DNA from: Proteus alimentorum
GTDB lineage: Bacteria; Pseudomonadota; Gammaproteobacteria; Enterobacterales; Enterobacteriaceae
Direction of reading: 5' to 3'
Assembly (NCBI RefSeq): GCF_002607735.1
Contig: NZ_NBVR01000031.1
Location: 434,001-498,000 of the forward strand
DNA: 64,000 nt
Below the pieces are notes generated by a model. That model saw only the letters and a list, made by a program, of their open reading frames with translations, did not search any database and was not told the DNA's origin. The translations under genes and the position numbers were made by a program. Positions 8,688 through 17,025 of this stretch are shown in pieces; position 1 is the stretch's first letter; every line of letters begins with the position of its first letter.

Positions 8688-8775
8688 AAGAAAAATATTT
8701 TCAATACTGAGATGATTTATAACGAGATAGACTTAACATAAAAATAACAATAAATGTTATTTTGGGGGAAAATAA

Positions 8776-9219
8776 ATGAATTTCTTGCGATTACCTTTTA
8801 TTTATTGGTTGCTACTTAACCTAATTCCATTTATTGGTTTTGAACTTCACTCTGGCTCTCTCAAAATGGGTTTCTTTTTTTACCTCGGTTTGCTCACTAT
8901 TACGACTTCTGGGATCTGGCTCTTTTATTGCCTCTCATTTTTTATTAAACAAAAAACGTCTCCTAATCCCAATCACACACCTCGGCAATTAGTGACTAGT
9001 GGCCCTTATAAAATAAGTCGCAATCCTATGTATCTCGGTTTTTTAGATATTAGTATTGGGCTGTTTTTTATTTTTGGTAATTGGGGATTTTTGGGTGCGG
9101 CAATTGCTTTTTACTTTATTACGGATCGTTATACGATAGTACGTGAAGAGAAAATCTTAAGTGAATTATTTCCTCAAGCGTGGCAACAATATTGTCGCCA
9201 CGTTCGTCGTTGGATGTAA
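8776..9219 (+). CDS. Isoprenylcysteine carboxyl methyltransferase-like membrane protein
   Basis: This 147-residue integral membrane protein has about four hydrophobic segments. It carries the ICMT/PEMT-family SAM-binding signature GPYKISRNPMYLG at residues 76-88, followed by a second conserved region, REEKILSELFP. Bacterial members methylate unknown acceptors; no substrate is implied by the context. GGGGGA lies 8 bases before the ATG. It runs away from phoH and converges on the nuclease gene, so the Pho box at 8670-8687 could in principle act on it too. Confidence 0.8.
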   Translation: MNFLRLPFIYWLLLNLIPFIGFELHSGSLKMGFFFYLGLLTITTSGIWLFYCLSFFIKQKTSPNPNHTPRQLVTSGPYKISRNPMYLGFLDISIGLFFIFGNWGFLGAAIAFYFITDRYTIVREEKILSELFPQAWQQYCRHVRRWM

Positions 9220-9234
9220 TTTAAATAATTACGA

Positions 9235-10218
9235 TTAAGGCTGTTTACAGTTATTAGCTAAACGGTAACCTGCCTTAATAGCCTCACTCTCTGTTTTAAA
9301 CAAAACCGCATTTTTATCTGACATTGTTTTATAACCCGAGCAATGTGCAAAATGGTAGATCTTGCTATTTACATTACCTTTAATATCTTCAGATTGTGAT
9401 GCATTTACTTGTTTAGGTGTTTCAGTTTTAGCTTTAGTGACTAGAGTACTATTTGTTGCAGATAATCCAGCCCCCCCATTTTTATGCCCTAATTGCCATT
9501 TCATTTCACCGGTCACAAAGGGATTGTGATATCCAACAATACGAGCAATACGATTATCACGCTCTTTTTCCCATGCTGTTGGTGGATAAGCATTATCCCA
9601 AGCCATTAATAACTGTTGTTGCTGACGTGACATAGAGAGGTTATAGCGATCATGTAAGTAGAAATAAACCCTTGCTACTTGTCCTTTAACTTCATTACGA
9701 GGTTCAAAAGTACGTGAAGCAAAATCAACACGGCTACGGCATTGACCGTATTGATAAGGCGCTTGTGCCGCTAATTGCCCAAAACTAAAGTTGCTACGAT
9801 CACCGTTAACTTCACCAATAGAGGGCGCTAAATTGTGTAAATCTGCTTCAATTCTGCCAAATACAGGGTCGTTTTTTACACAATTAGTTCGGCCCCCATT
9901 TTGCCAACATTGACGTTGATGACCAAAAACCCACGCAGGAACAATATGCTCCCACTCAATACGTTCCGCTCTTGTTTGCTGGGTTCTGACTTTATAACCA
10001 CAACTGGCTAAATCAACCCGTCCTCCCGATTTACCTACCCATTCCCAATCACAACCACAATAAATAGTACCTTGTGACTTTTGATTTTGATCATAATAAA
10101 TACGTTCTTTTGCTATCTCTTTCGCTTTTGTAAAATTTTCAGGGGCCTGTGCTTGAATATTTAGCGTAATAAAAAACAAACCCAACACAACCGCGGTATA
10201 GTGTAATATTTTTCTCAA
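9235..10218 (-). CDS. Secreted endonuclease I (EndA/NucM family) with Ada-like C-terminal domain
   Basis: This 327-residue periplasmic or secreted DNase belongs to the endonuclease I superfamily (beta-beta-alpha-Me). The signal peptide ends near NIQA. The catalytic region holds EWEHIVPAW (about 88-96) and DLHNLAP followed by NGDRSN. Several cysteines (CGCDWEW) suit an oxidised protein. E. coli EndA is about 235 residues. The excess here is a linker plus a final 40-residue module (IYHFAHCSGYKTM then FKTESEAIKAGYR and a last Cys) that resembles the Ada metal-binding domain with two of its cysteines. The start is TTG at 10218, the only one giving a basic signal-peptide n-region. Confidence 0.85.
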   Translation of the reverse strand: MRKILHYTAVVLGLFFITLNIQAQAPENFTKAKEIAKERIYYDQNQKSQGTIYCGCDWEWVGKSGGRVDLASCGYKVRTQQTRAERIEWEHIVPAWVFGHQRQCWQNGGRTNCVKNDPVFGRIEADLHNLAPSIGEVNGDRSNFSFGQLAAQAPYQYGQCRSRVDFASRTFEPRNEVKGQVARVYFYLHDRYNLSMSRQQQQLLMAWDNAYPPTAWEKERDNRIARIVGYHNPFVTGEMKWQLGHKNGGAGLSATNSTLVTKAKTETPKQVNASQSEDIKGNVNSKIYHFAHCSGYKTMSDKNAVLFKTESEAIKAGYRLANNCKQP

Positions 10219-10471
10219 AGTGGTATCTGCCTTACTCTTTATTTTATTAAACCCAATAAGAATTATCTTTAATAACCAACTGATAATCTTATTTTTATTT
10301 AGCCTAATCTTACCTTTTTTTTATTTATTTTGGGCAATCTTTCTCACTATTTTTTGTATGAAAAATAAAACAATAAGCGTGAATGGTGATAGAAAAAGCC
10401 GTTATTCTCGACATTAACGCAAAAGGGATTTGCTATGGTTTAGTCCATCAATGATTTGGAGAAATTTAAAA

Positions 10472-10654
10472 ATGAATGAGAATATGCTGAATTTGATGGA
10501 TGAATTAGTCGAGATAACAAAAAAGCATGCGAATAACGAAGATGTTAAAGCGCATGCCAGTTTAGAATCTGAGAATAAATTACGAATTCAAATTATCATT
10601 TCCGATAAAAATGAACTGGATATTACATTAAACTCATTACAACACGCGATATAA
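10472..10654 (+). CDS. Small protein of unknown function, 60 residues
   Basis: A 60-residue acidic cytoplasmic protein starts MNENMLNLMDELVEITKKH, with a helical N-terminus and a beta-rich KLRIQIIISDKNELDITLN end. The ATG at 10472 has GGAG about 10 bases upstream; an upstream TTG at 10430 in the same frame is less likely. It converges on yjjB with almost no gap. No family is recognised, and the reading frame could be spurious, although the sequence composition looks protein-like. Confidence 0.5.
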   Translation: MNENMLNLMDELVEITKKHANNEDVKAHASLESENKLRIQIIISDKNELDITLNSLQHAI

Positions 10655-10658
10655 ATCA

Positions 10659-11147
10659 TTATACACTCGGACGCTTGCGATATAACCATAATCCCGGCAA
10701 GGATAGCCCGATAGAGAGCGCACCGACAATAAATGAAGCTTTAAGGAAATTAGTAACTAAAGCTTCAAAAATTTCCGCGCTATAACCAATTTGCGTTAAC
10801 TTCACCACTGAGATCATCGCTATATATGCATTTATTCCGGGGAACATCGGAATAACCGCTGCAACAGTAAAGACTTTAGGATGAGCAAGCCACCAGCGTG
10901 ACCATTGAATACCAATGCATCCCACTAAAATAGCGGCACAAAAACTTGCCCATTCAATGTTCATACCACTCATCACTAAAACAGTACGAGAGCCGTGACC
11001 TATTGCTCCTAATAGTGCGCAATATTTTAGTGCCCTTGAAGGTACATTAAATACCATCGCAAAACCCACTGCAGGAATAGCGGCTAAAATCATATCTTCA
11101 ATCAGGGTAAGCACTATCGTTATTATGCCCAATCTCTTAACCCCCAT
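10659..11147 (-). CDS. yjjB: YjjB, ThrE-type exporter subunit (C-terminal half)
   Basis: This small integral membrane protein of about 162 residues is very close to E. coli YjjB ([24 protein letters not shown] and [15 protein letters not shown]). It corresponds to the second half of ThrE transporters. In E. coli, YjjP and YjjB act together to export succinate. The start at 11147 gives an N-terminus (MGVKRLG) resembling that of E. coli and overlaps yjjP by 25 bases, suggesting translational coupling. A longer in-frame start at 11210 would overlap more deeply and is not favoured. Confidence 0.85.
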   Translation of the reverse strand: MGVKRLGIITIVLTLIEDMILAAIPAVGFAMVFNVPSRALKYCALLGAIGHGSRTVLVMSGMNIEWASFCAAILVGCIGIQWSRWWLAHPKVFTVAAVIPMFPGINAYIAMISVVKLTQIGYSAEIFEALVTNFLKASFIVGALSIGLSLPGLWLYRKRPSV

Positions 11148-11926
11148 ACCGCCATGGCTAAAATAACGCCTAAACAGGTTGCCAATGTTAACATTGTTGC
11201 CATTGCCCAACGCGCTAAGCCAGTATTAACGTGCCCTTTAAACATATCAGCAACAGCATTAATTAAAGGAAATCCGGGAACCAACAATAAGACGCTGGCA
11301 GCCATGGAAATAGTCGCCGTAGTCTGAAAATAAGAGAGCTTTAATAATAGACCTGAGACTGAAGTCGCCACAAATGCCGTAATACAGAAATTAATTAATG
11401 GATTCATTTGGCGATGTGTTAATGCTTGGCGTACAAACATACCAAGGCCACCACCAATGGCAGAAACTAAAAAGCCATCCCAATTACCACCATTTAATTT
11501 AGAGAAACAACCACAAGATAAAGCAACCATAAAAATAATCGCCCAACGTGGATAACGTAATGGTTTTATGTGCTCAAAGCGTTTTCTTGCTTCATGAATA
11601 TCGGCAAGGTGATGTTCAACCAAAATAACAATATGCTGAACTTCCGTCACAACATGCATATTAATGCCACGGTCGACTATCTTTCGTGTTGAAGTTTGGC
11701 AATGCCCATTAACAATAGTGGTTAATACAACCGCATTAGCAGAAATTGCACTTTCGACTTGATGTACACCTAAAGCTAAACCTAGGCGGGTTGAAAGTTG
11801 TTCAACCAGCATACTTTCTGCGCCATGTTGCAATAGCAACAACGCAGTTTGAATACATAACTTGGTAATTTCACGCTGTTTATCTTGTGAAATGGCAGTG
11901 CACTCTGCCATTATCTCATTATCCAT
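11123..11926 (-). CDS. yjjP: YjjP, ThrE-type exporter subunit (N-terminal half)
   Basis: This 267-residue membrane protein is homologous over its length to E. coli YjjP. The soluble N-terminal domain has [15 protein letters not shown] and [18 protein letters not shown]. About five membrane helices follow, including [17 protein letters not shown]. It works with yjjB as a split ThrE exporter for dicarboxylates or amino acids. It is the first gene of a two-gene operon. Confidence 0.88.
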   Translation of the reverse strand: MDNEIMAECTAISQDKQREITKLCIQTALLLLQHGAESMLVEQLSTRLGLALGVHQVESAISANAVVLTTIVNGHCQTSTRKIVDRGINMHVVTEVQHIVILVEHHLADIHEARKRFEHIKPLRYPRWAIIFMVALSCGCFSKLNGGNWDGFLVSAIGGGLGMFVRQALTHRQMNPLINFCITAFVATSVSGLLLKLSYFQTTATISMAASVLLLVPGFPLINAVADMFKGHVNTGLARWAMATMLTLATCLGVILAMAVWGLRDWA

Positions 11927-12165
11927 ACCATGCCTTAGTTTTGATCAAAAACGAGCCATTGCTAATATAAAGTTTATCAGCATAGCTCATTTCTCGCTCT
12001 ATTATCTTTCAATACTATTATGAACAAATAAAATATTTTAGGCAGTAGATAGATCAATTTTATAGATGGATGGTCATAAATATTGTCATAAGAAAGTACA
12101 ATACAATGATAAATTATTCTTTATTATTTTTAACTCTCATAATCAAATAACTATCATTGTTTTAA

Positions 12166-12191
12166 TAAAAAAGCACTCATGCAAGTGCTCT
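12166..12191 (-). terminator. Terminator of the Fur-box gene
   Basis: The stem AGCACT / AGTGCT with a 6-base loop is followed on the minus strand by six Ts. It is 38 bases after the stop of the 12229-12651 gene. The rest of 11927-12228 carries no gene. Confidence 0.75.
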
Positions 12192-12228
12192 ATAAACTCA
12201 TTTAATTAAGGAAATTAATCAGGTTTAA

Positions 12229-12651
12229 TTACTTCACCAATTCATTAGCTTGGATATACGATTTATCCAGAGTTTCTGCAACAAATACAGAAACACCATA
12301 AACAGCAGAAATAACAGAAGAGAGTTGTACTAGTTGCTCTTTGTCATTTTTTTGTGGATCAGCGGTCATTATCATACCAGCACAATATTCACTAAGAAGC
12401 GCTTTCCCCTCTTTGAGCCAACGTCTAACCGCTTTCATCCCCTCCATATCTTCCTTTTTATGCGCTTTATCCTTTTTATTAATAGAAGGGTAAATCAAAA
12501 CAAATTTTCTTTTTTCGCTTAATACAACATCCATTTCAGCAGTCCAGTTATTGGCATCTTCCAAGGTTTCTGGAAAAATTTTCATTGTAATAACAGGAAA
12601 CTGTTCAATATCCATAACCACAAATTTTTTATTATTCAACATAATACTCAT
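12229..12651 (-). CDS. Iron-regulated protein of unknown function, STAS/SpoIIAA-like fold suspected
   Basis: This 140-residue cytoplasmic protein has no signal peptide. The pattern of short strands and amphipathic helices (FPVITMKI, then KRKFVLIYP, then EGMKAVRRWLKEGKALLSEYCAGMIM) recalls SpoIIAA/STAS-like small proteins; this is a guess from pattern, not a firm family call. A strong Fur box sits 28-46 bases upstream of the start, so expression is very likely induced by iron starvation. An internal ATG at 12642 with GAG four bases upstream is an alternative start. It stands alone with its own terminator. The function is unknown. Confidence 0.7.
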   Translation of the reverse strand: MSIMLNNKKFVVMDIEQFPVITMKIFPETLEDANNWTAEMDVVLSEKRKFVLIYPSINKKDKAHKKEDMEGMKAVRRWLKEGKALLSEYCAGMIMTADPQKNDKEQLVQLSSVISAVYGVSVFVAETLDKSYIQANELVK

Positions 12652-12678
12652 CTCAAATTAATAACAATCGCTCCACTT

Positions 12679-12697
12679 TAGAATGACTATCATTCTC
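12679..12697. promoter_or_regulatory. Fur box upstream of the 140-residue gene
   Basis: On the minus strand, GAGAATGATAGTCATTCTA matches 15 of 19 positions of the Fur consensus and is a near-perfect palindrome. Its position near the probable promoter fits direct repression. Confidence 0.8.
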
Positions 12698-12796
12698 AAT
12701 CAATAAAGATCCGAGTATTTAAAATAAAATCGCATTAATAAGCAATCACACTCACAAATCAATTTAAAATAACAATGCTTAAATGCAAAAAATAAA

Positions 12797-12825
12797 AACC
12801 CCCTAAATAGAGATTTTAGGGGGTT
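12797..12825 (-). terminator. Terminator of the first usp gene
   Basis: The 11-bp stem AACCCCCTAAA / TTTAGGGGGTT with a 7-base loop is followed on the minus strand by a T-rich tail. Confidence 0.85.
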
Positions 12826-12854
12826 ACATACTTTTTCTAATTTTTATAAAAATT

Positions 12855-13292
12855 TTAGCGAACAACTAATACAGATTGTTTGGCATAAGCGACAATACCT
12901 GACGCATTTGAACCTAATAGGTGTGTTGAAATACTTGGACGACGAGAACCTATTACAATCAAATCAGCATGAATTTTTTCAGCGAGTTCTAAAACTTTAT
13001 CTCTTGCAGAACCAAATACGGCTGAAAATTCAACTTGCTCATTTGGCAAATCAATGCCATTAGCTAATTCTTGCAGTTGTTCTTGTACACGTTCTAGTGC
13101 TTTATTTGCAAAAGAACTGAGCATGTCATAATGGTAGCTATAACTAATAGAGAAACGTGAAATATCAGGAATAGCATGGAAAAGATGCAGTTTTGCACCT
13201 TCTAGTTTGGCAATATAAACAGCGTGTTGTAAGGCTTTAGTCGTTAACTCATCTTCTGAAATATCAACAGGTACTAGAATTGTCTTGTACAT
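12855..13292 (-). CDS. Universal stress protein, UspF/UspG type
   Basis: This 145-residue cytoplasmic protein is a single Usp domain. It opens with MYKTILVPVDIS and ends with the ATP-binding signature IGSRRPSISTHLLGS followed by SVLVVR, close to E. coli UspF. UspF-type proteins bind ATP and are linked to stress resistance and adhesion. It is the last gene after a small channel-like protein. A second, similar Usp gene lies just upstream (13816-14244). The two proteins share most of the C-terminal motif. Confidence 0.9.
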   Translation of the reverse strand: MYKTILVPVDISEDELTTKALQHAVYIAKLEGAKLHLFHAIPDISRFSISYSYHYDMLSSFANKALERVQEQLQELANGIDLPNEQVEFSAVFGSARDKVLELAEKIHADLIVIGSRRPSISTHLLGSNASGIVAYAKQSVLVVR

Positions 13293-13358
13293 AGCAACTC
13301 CTCATTATCAGATTATTGTCTGTTTATTATTTTAGCGTTAAACCCACAGCTTGCTTAT

Positions 13359-13697
13359 TTAATCTTCCTCAAGATGCCATTTATGCAATTGTCGATGAAT
13401 AAAAGGTGTCACTACAAGCCCAATTGATAAAATAAAAACACACTGAAGAAATAAACCATAGATTGCAATAAAAAAGCGCCCTGTTGGGGTTGCAGGTGCT
13501 GGCTCCACTGGTTGACCACTTAGCATAGAGATTGCATTTAATGAAGATTCAATAAAGGTATGTCCTTCAATTAAATAAAACCCTAATACGCCCGGTAATA
13601 ATCCTAAAAAAAAGAAAATAGAGCCTATTACATAATAGCGTAAGATGCGTAGAATAAAATGGTCGAGCCTTAAAAGTTCTTGGGTAAATTTTTCCAT
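13359..13697 (-). CDS. Small two-helix membrane protein, ion-channel-like layout
   Basis: This 112-residue inner-membrane protein has two transmembrane helices (about YYVIGSIFFFLGLLPGVLGF and FFIAIYGLFLQCVFILSIGL). The segment between them, EGHTFIESSLNAISMLSG then PTGR, is arranged like the pore loop of 2-TM potassium channels, but the TVGYG filter is absent. It lies between two usp genes on the same strand, 66 bases before the downstream one. The start at 13697 has GGATAAG directly upstream; a longer start (13727) is less likely. It could be a degenerate or novel channel, or an unrelated 2-TM protein. Confidence 0.7.
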   Translation of the reverse strand: MEKFTQELLRLDHFILRILRYYVIGSIFFFLGLLPGVLGFYLIEGHTFIESSLNAISMLSGQPVEPAPATPTGRFFIAIYGLFLQCVFILSIGLVVTPFIHRQLHKWHLEED

Positions 13698-13773
13698 TCT
13701 TATCCACTTTCTAGACTGTTTATTCAATAAACTACTTATTGAATAAATAAGATAAGCTACGCAAAAAAACTAA

Positions 13774-13806
13774 AAAATATGCTATGAGGGATACTCATAG
13801 CATATT
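13774..13806 (-). terminator. Terminator of the second usp gene
   Basis: The 13-bp stem AATATGCTATGAG / CTCATAGCATATT with a 5-base loop is followed on the minus strand by TTTT. It separates this usp gene from the channel-like gene. Confidence 0.85.
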
Positions 13807-13815
13807 AGTCATATA

Positions 13816-14244
13816 TTAACGAACAACTAACACTGAGATTTCAGCATAGCGAACAACACCCGCAGCCGTTGAGCCTAATAAATGAGTACTAATATTAGGT
13901 CTACGTGAGCCAATCACAATTAAGTCTGCTTGAATATCTTTTGCCGTGACTAAAATTTCATCACGAGGTGAGCCAAAAGTAACCGTATAAGCGACCTTTT
14001 CAGCAGGCAAATCTACCGAATCTACCAACATCTGCATATCATTCTCTGCCTTCACTGTCGCTTTATCTTTAATTTCTGGATAACCCAATGAATAAGCATT
14101 AATGATTGCTGAAGAGATAGGAAGAACATGAATTAAATGTAAATTAGCTCCTGTTTCTTTTGCTAAATACACAGCATGTCGTACCGCTTTACTGGTTAAC
14201 TCTTCTTCCACAATATCAATAGGCACTAAAATCGTTTTATACAT
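13816..14244 (-). CDS. Universal stress protein, UspF/UspG type
   Basis: This Usp domain protein of 142 residues opens with MYKTILVPIDIVEEE and ends with IGSRRPNISTHLLGS and SVLVVR. The start at 14244 is set by GAGAGGAG 6-8 bases upstream and by alignment with the paralogue at 12855-13292; an upstream in-frame codon (14295) adds a non-family extension. A terminator follows, so it is probably transcribed separately from the downstream channel-usp pair. Confidence 0.9.
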   Translation of the reverse strand: MYKTILVPIDIVEEELTSKAVRHAVYLAKETGANLHLIHVLPISSAIINAYSLGYPEIKDKATVKAENDMQMLVDSVDLPAEKVAYTVTFGSPRDEILVTAKDIQADLIVIGSRRPNISTHLLGSTAAGVVRYAEISVLVVR

Positions 14245-14386
14245 AATAACTCCTCTCAACTCTCCATTTGCCTTAATCCTACCGCAATAACCCAAAGATT
14301 ACTGTGAGTGAATTAACTAAAAACAACCTAATCTTAATATAAACCTACTTTAATTATTAATACGTTAAGCTAAAAAATAAAAGAGA

Positions 14387-15271
14387 TTATTCAAAACAGT
14401 TTGCATTATGTTGCTGTGTTAACGTCCATATTTGATTGCGAATATTTCGGATAGTATCAATCAATTCTGATGCAGTTAATCCTATTGGCCCAATGCCTTT
14501 TTTAACTAAGATATCCGCTGACATTCCATGTATCCAAACAGCACTTTTTACCGCATCAGACATCGTCATTCCTTGTGCTAAAAAACTTCCCATAACGCCG
14601 GTTAACACATCACCACTCCCTGCTGTTGATAATCCACTATTACCAGTCGTATTAATTGTGATTTCTCCTTTCGGAGAAGTAATTACGGTATTTTGACCTT
14701 TGATAATTGCCCAACAATGATAAAGCTTCGCAATTTCTTTCGCCGCTTCTTCCCTATTATTTTGAATATCATTTAGCGTACAATTAAGCAAAATAGACGC
14801 TTCTTTAGGATGTGGTGTTAATACACAGTGCTGATTAAGTGAGAGTTCTGATTTAAATTTAGCCATTAACACTAATGCATCCGCATCAAAAACATAAGAT
14901 CTATTGTTATTACGCTGCGCTAAAACTATTGATAAGATCTCTTCAGAACTTGCAGATAATCCTAATCCACATCCAACCGCCCAAGCAGAAATATCTTGCT
15001 GATTTATCAATACTTGTGCTGTTTTAAGCATCAGTTCTGGTGCACTATCAATAAAAGGGATAGGAAGTTGTTGCTGAGCAAAACCAAGAAATACCTTTCC
15101 ACATCCTGCTTTCAATGCACTTTTACCTGCTAACACAATAGCACCGCTCATTCCTTCTGCGCTGCCTATAATGCCTAATGTGCCGAATGTTCCTTTATGT
15201 GTATTTCCTGATTTGCGCTGATAAAGTGCAGGATAATGTGTTATGACATGCAGTAGTTGTTCTTCATTCAT
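14387..15271 (-). CDS. ADP-dependent NAD(P)H-hydrate dehydratase, stand-alone NnrD domain
   Basis: This 294-residue ribokinase-like enzyme repairs hydrated NAD(P)H using ADP or ATP. The motifs include GTLGIIGSAEGMSGA near the N-terminus, VFDADAL in the middle, LTPHPKEA, and the catalytic glycine-rich loop TAGSGDVLTG. It corresponds to the C-terminal domain of E. coli NnrR/YjeF; the N-terminal epimerase domain is absent. The ATG at 15271 has AGAAGGG 8 bases upstream, so it is preferred to the GTG nine bases before. It is a single gene. Confidence 0.88.
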   Translation of the reverse strand: MNEEQLLHVITHYPALYQRKSGNTHKGTFGTLGIIGSAEGMSGAIVLAGKSALKAGCGKVFLGFAQQQLPIPFIDSAPELMLKTAQVLINQQDISAWAVGCGLGLSASSEEILSIVLAQRNNNRSYVFDADALVLMAKFKSELSLNQHCVLTPHPKEASILLNCTLNDIQNNREEAAKEIAKLYHCWAIIKGQNTVITSPKGEITINTTGNSGLSTAGSGDVLTGVMGSFLAQGMTMSDAVKSAVWIHGMSADILVKKGIGPIGLTASELIDTIRNIRNQIWTLTQQHNANCFE

Positions 15272-15550
15272 ATTATTCACCCTTCTTTTTCTGCATTTTT
15301 TCTTATTGTTTTGTTCGCTATGATTGCTTTAGTGCATTCTGTTTGTATTAATGTTCAAAATATGACGTTTAAAGTATAGCGTGATTTCAACAAATAAAAG
15401 GGATCACTGGCTATTCTGTCTCTTTATCATGCTAACCATTTCAATATGATAAAATGCTTTGATTATCACTATTCATACCTCGCTGAGACTTTGCTATTCT
15501 AATGACTGGCTTGATATGATTTATAAATTAAAGACAAAGGAACGTAGATA

Positions 15551-15772
15551 ATGAACGAGAAGTTTAAAACACAAGCAGATGTGGAAACATTGGCAGAAGA
15601 AGTCGCTTGTTTAAAAACACTAGTCACCTATATGTTAAAAGCATTAGGTCAAGCAGATGCTGGGCGTGTTATTTTAAATATTGAACGTGCTATTGCCGAA
15701 GTTGATGATGAAAAACAAGCAGAGACATTTCGTAATACCATTAGCCAAATTAAGACAGCCTACCGTCAATAA
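15551..15772 (+). CDS. yecF: YecF homologue (DUF2594)
   Basis: This 73-residue cytoplasmic protein aligns with E. coli YecF, notably in LAEEVACLKTLVTYML, GQADAGRV and the terminal QIKTAYRQ. It is predicted to be helical. Its function is not known. AAAGGAACG lies upstream of the ATG. A terminator is 140 bases downstream. Confidence 0.88.
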   Translation: MNEKFKTQADVETLAEEVACLKTLVTYMLKALGQADAGRVILNIERAIAEVDDEKQAETFRNTISQIKTAYRQ

Positions 15773-15914
15773 TACGTTTATTTTCGAATTGAGTACCTGC
15801 ACATATTTTCATTCTATTTTCTAAACTTTTTGTGCTGCACAAATAAACAAAATTTTATTTCAACTTTCCTATATACTCAATCTCGAAATAAACCATTCTT
15901 TATTCATTTAGCTA

Positions 15915-15944
15915 CCCCTCTATCCTTATAGAGGGGATTTTTTT
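15915..15944 (+). terminator. Terminator downstream of yecF
   Basis: The 8-bp GC-rich stem CCCCTCTA / TAGAGGGG with a 6-base loop is followed by seven Ts. It is 142 bases past the yecF stop, so the transcript has a long 3' end, or a short RNA ends here. 15945-16517 is AT-rich, with no other gene seen. Confidence 0.85.
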
Positions 15945-16517
15945 CTCTTTTCCCCATCCATTTTTCTATTCAAATTATTTTCACATCATCCAAATGATAA
16001 TGGGTTTGTTTTCTCTTCGATATTTTTATCTAATAATCACTATCAAAACTTCTTTTTGTTTAATGTTTTTAATGTTATTTAGATTAAATAGTAGAATGAG
16101 AAATCTGGCCATCATTGCCAGCAAGAACATAAATTAACCTATTAAATACAATGCATTAAAATTATCTTAATGTTAACTGATGGTCACTTCACTCTTTTTT
16201 ATTCTTTTTTTCATATTTAAAATGCACATTTAGTTATTTTTAACGCAAATAAAAATTAACCGAATGAAATGTAAATAAAGATAAATCCTAATATTATTAT
16301 ATTTTAAATTATTTTATTTATTGTTAATTGTAAAATTTTATTAAGTGAAAAATTGCTAGCTTATTGTCCCTAAACACAATTATAACGAAAGTAGCTAAAA
16401 CCAATAGGATTAAAAATATTAACCATTTATATTTTTACACTTATTCTGATTTATCGTCACTCGTGTTTATATGTTACACTCAATATGTATGTACTAAAAA
16501 ATAAACATGAGGCTAAA

Positions 16518-16880
16518 ATGAAACCACTTCTCTTATCTCTGCTATTATTACCAGCTGTTGCTTTTGCAAACCCAACAAAAATGGCTGATGATTACTGCGA
16601 TACCTTTAAAGATATCTCAATTAAAGCTTATGATACAAAAGAGCCAGCAGAGAAAATTGCTAAAGATGCAATGGCCTCTCTGAGTGCAAAGAAATTTGAT
16701 TTTGCAAAACTGGAAGCAACTGAAGCACAATTCACTGAAGGTGCTATTGAGGTTGTTAATTCTTTACGTGAAGCCAAATCTGAAATTGGTTCTCGCGCAG
16801 AGTTCCAAGATGGTTTAACTCAAATTGTTGCGGCTTGTAAAATTCAAATGGTTGCAGCATTAGAAGAGCCCAAAAAATAA
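16518..16880 (+). CDS. Small secreted protein of unknown function
   Basis: This 120-residue protein has a clear signal peptide (MKPLLLSLLLLPAVAFA, cleaved before NPTKMA). The mature part is helical and lysine/glutamate-rich, with two cysteines (DYCDTF and AACKIQ) that could form a disulfide. It is therefore probably periplasmic. The start at 16518 has GAGG five bases upstream; an in-frame upstream start (16485) would hide the signal peptide. No family is recognised. It is a single gene. Confidence 0.75.
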   Translation: MKPLLLSLLLLPAVAFANPTKMADDYCDTFKDISIKAYDTKEPAEKIAKDAMASLSAKKFDFAKLEATEAQFTEGAIEVVNSLREAKSEIGSRAEFQDGLTQIVAACKIQMVAALEEPKK

Positions 16881-16966
16881 TCTTCTCATTAAAGAATGGG
16901 TAAAAATCAATATAAAGAGTAGAAATTATCCTGCTCTTTTTTATTTTCCCCTCACCTATTCCTCTC

Positions 16967-17014
16967 CTCTTTTCTCTTTTCTCTTTTCTCTTTTCTCTTT
17001 TCTCTTTTCTCTTT
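16967..17014 (+). repeat. Heptanucleotide tandem repeat (CTCTTTT)x6.9
   Basis: Six perfect CTCTTTT units run from 16967 to 17008, followed by a partial seventh. They form a pure pyrimidine tract on the plus strand, between the secreted-protein gene and hemB. Such tracts change length by slipped-strand replication and can form triplex DNA. Confidence 0.95.
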
Positions 17015-17025
17015 AATTAACGTTA

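Noticed and set aside
10220-10417. 65-codon hydrophobic ORF next to the nuclease start
   Set aside because: It opens inside the control region of the divergent nuclease gene and starts only with GTG. Its hydrophobicity follows from T-rich sequence.
12140-12160. Second Fur-like sequence (ACTATCATTGTT)
   Set aside because: Only half of the palindrome is present, and it lies downstream of the gene it might control.
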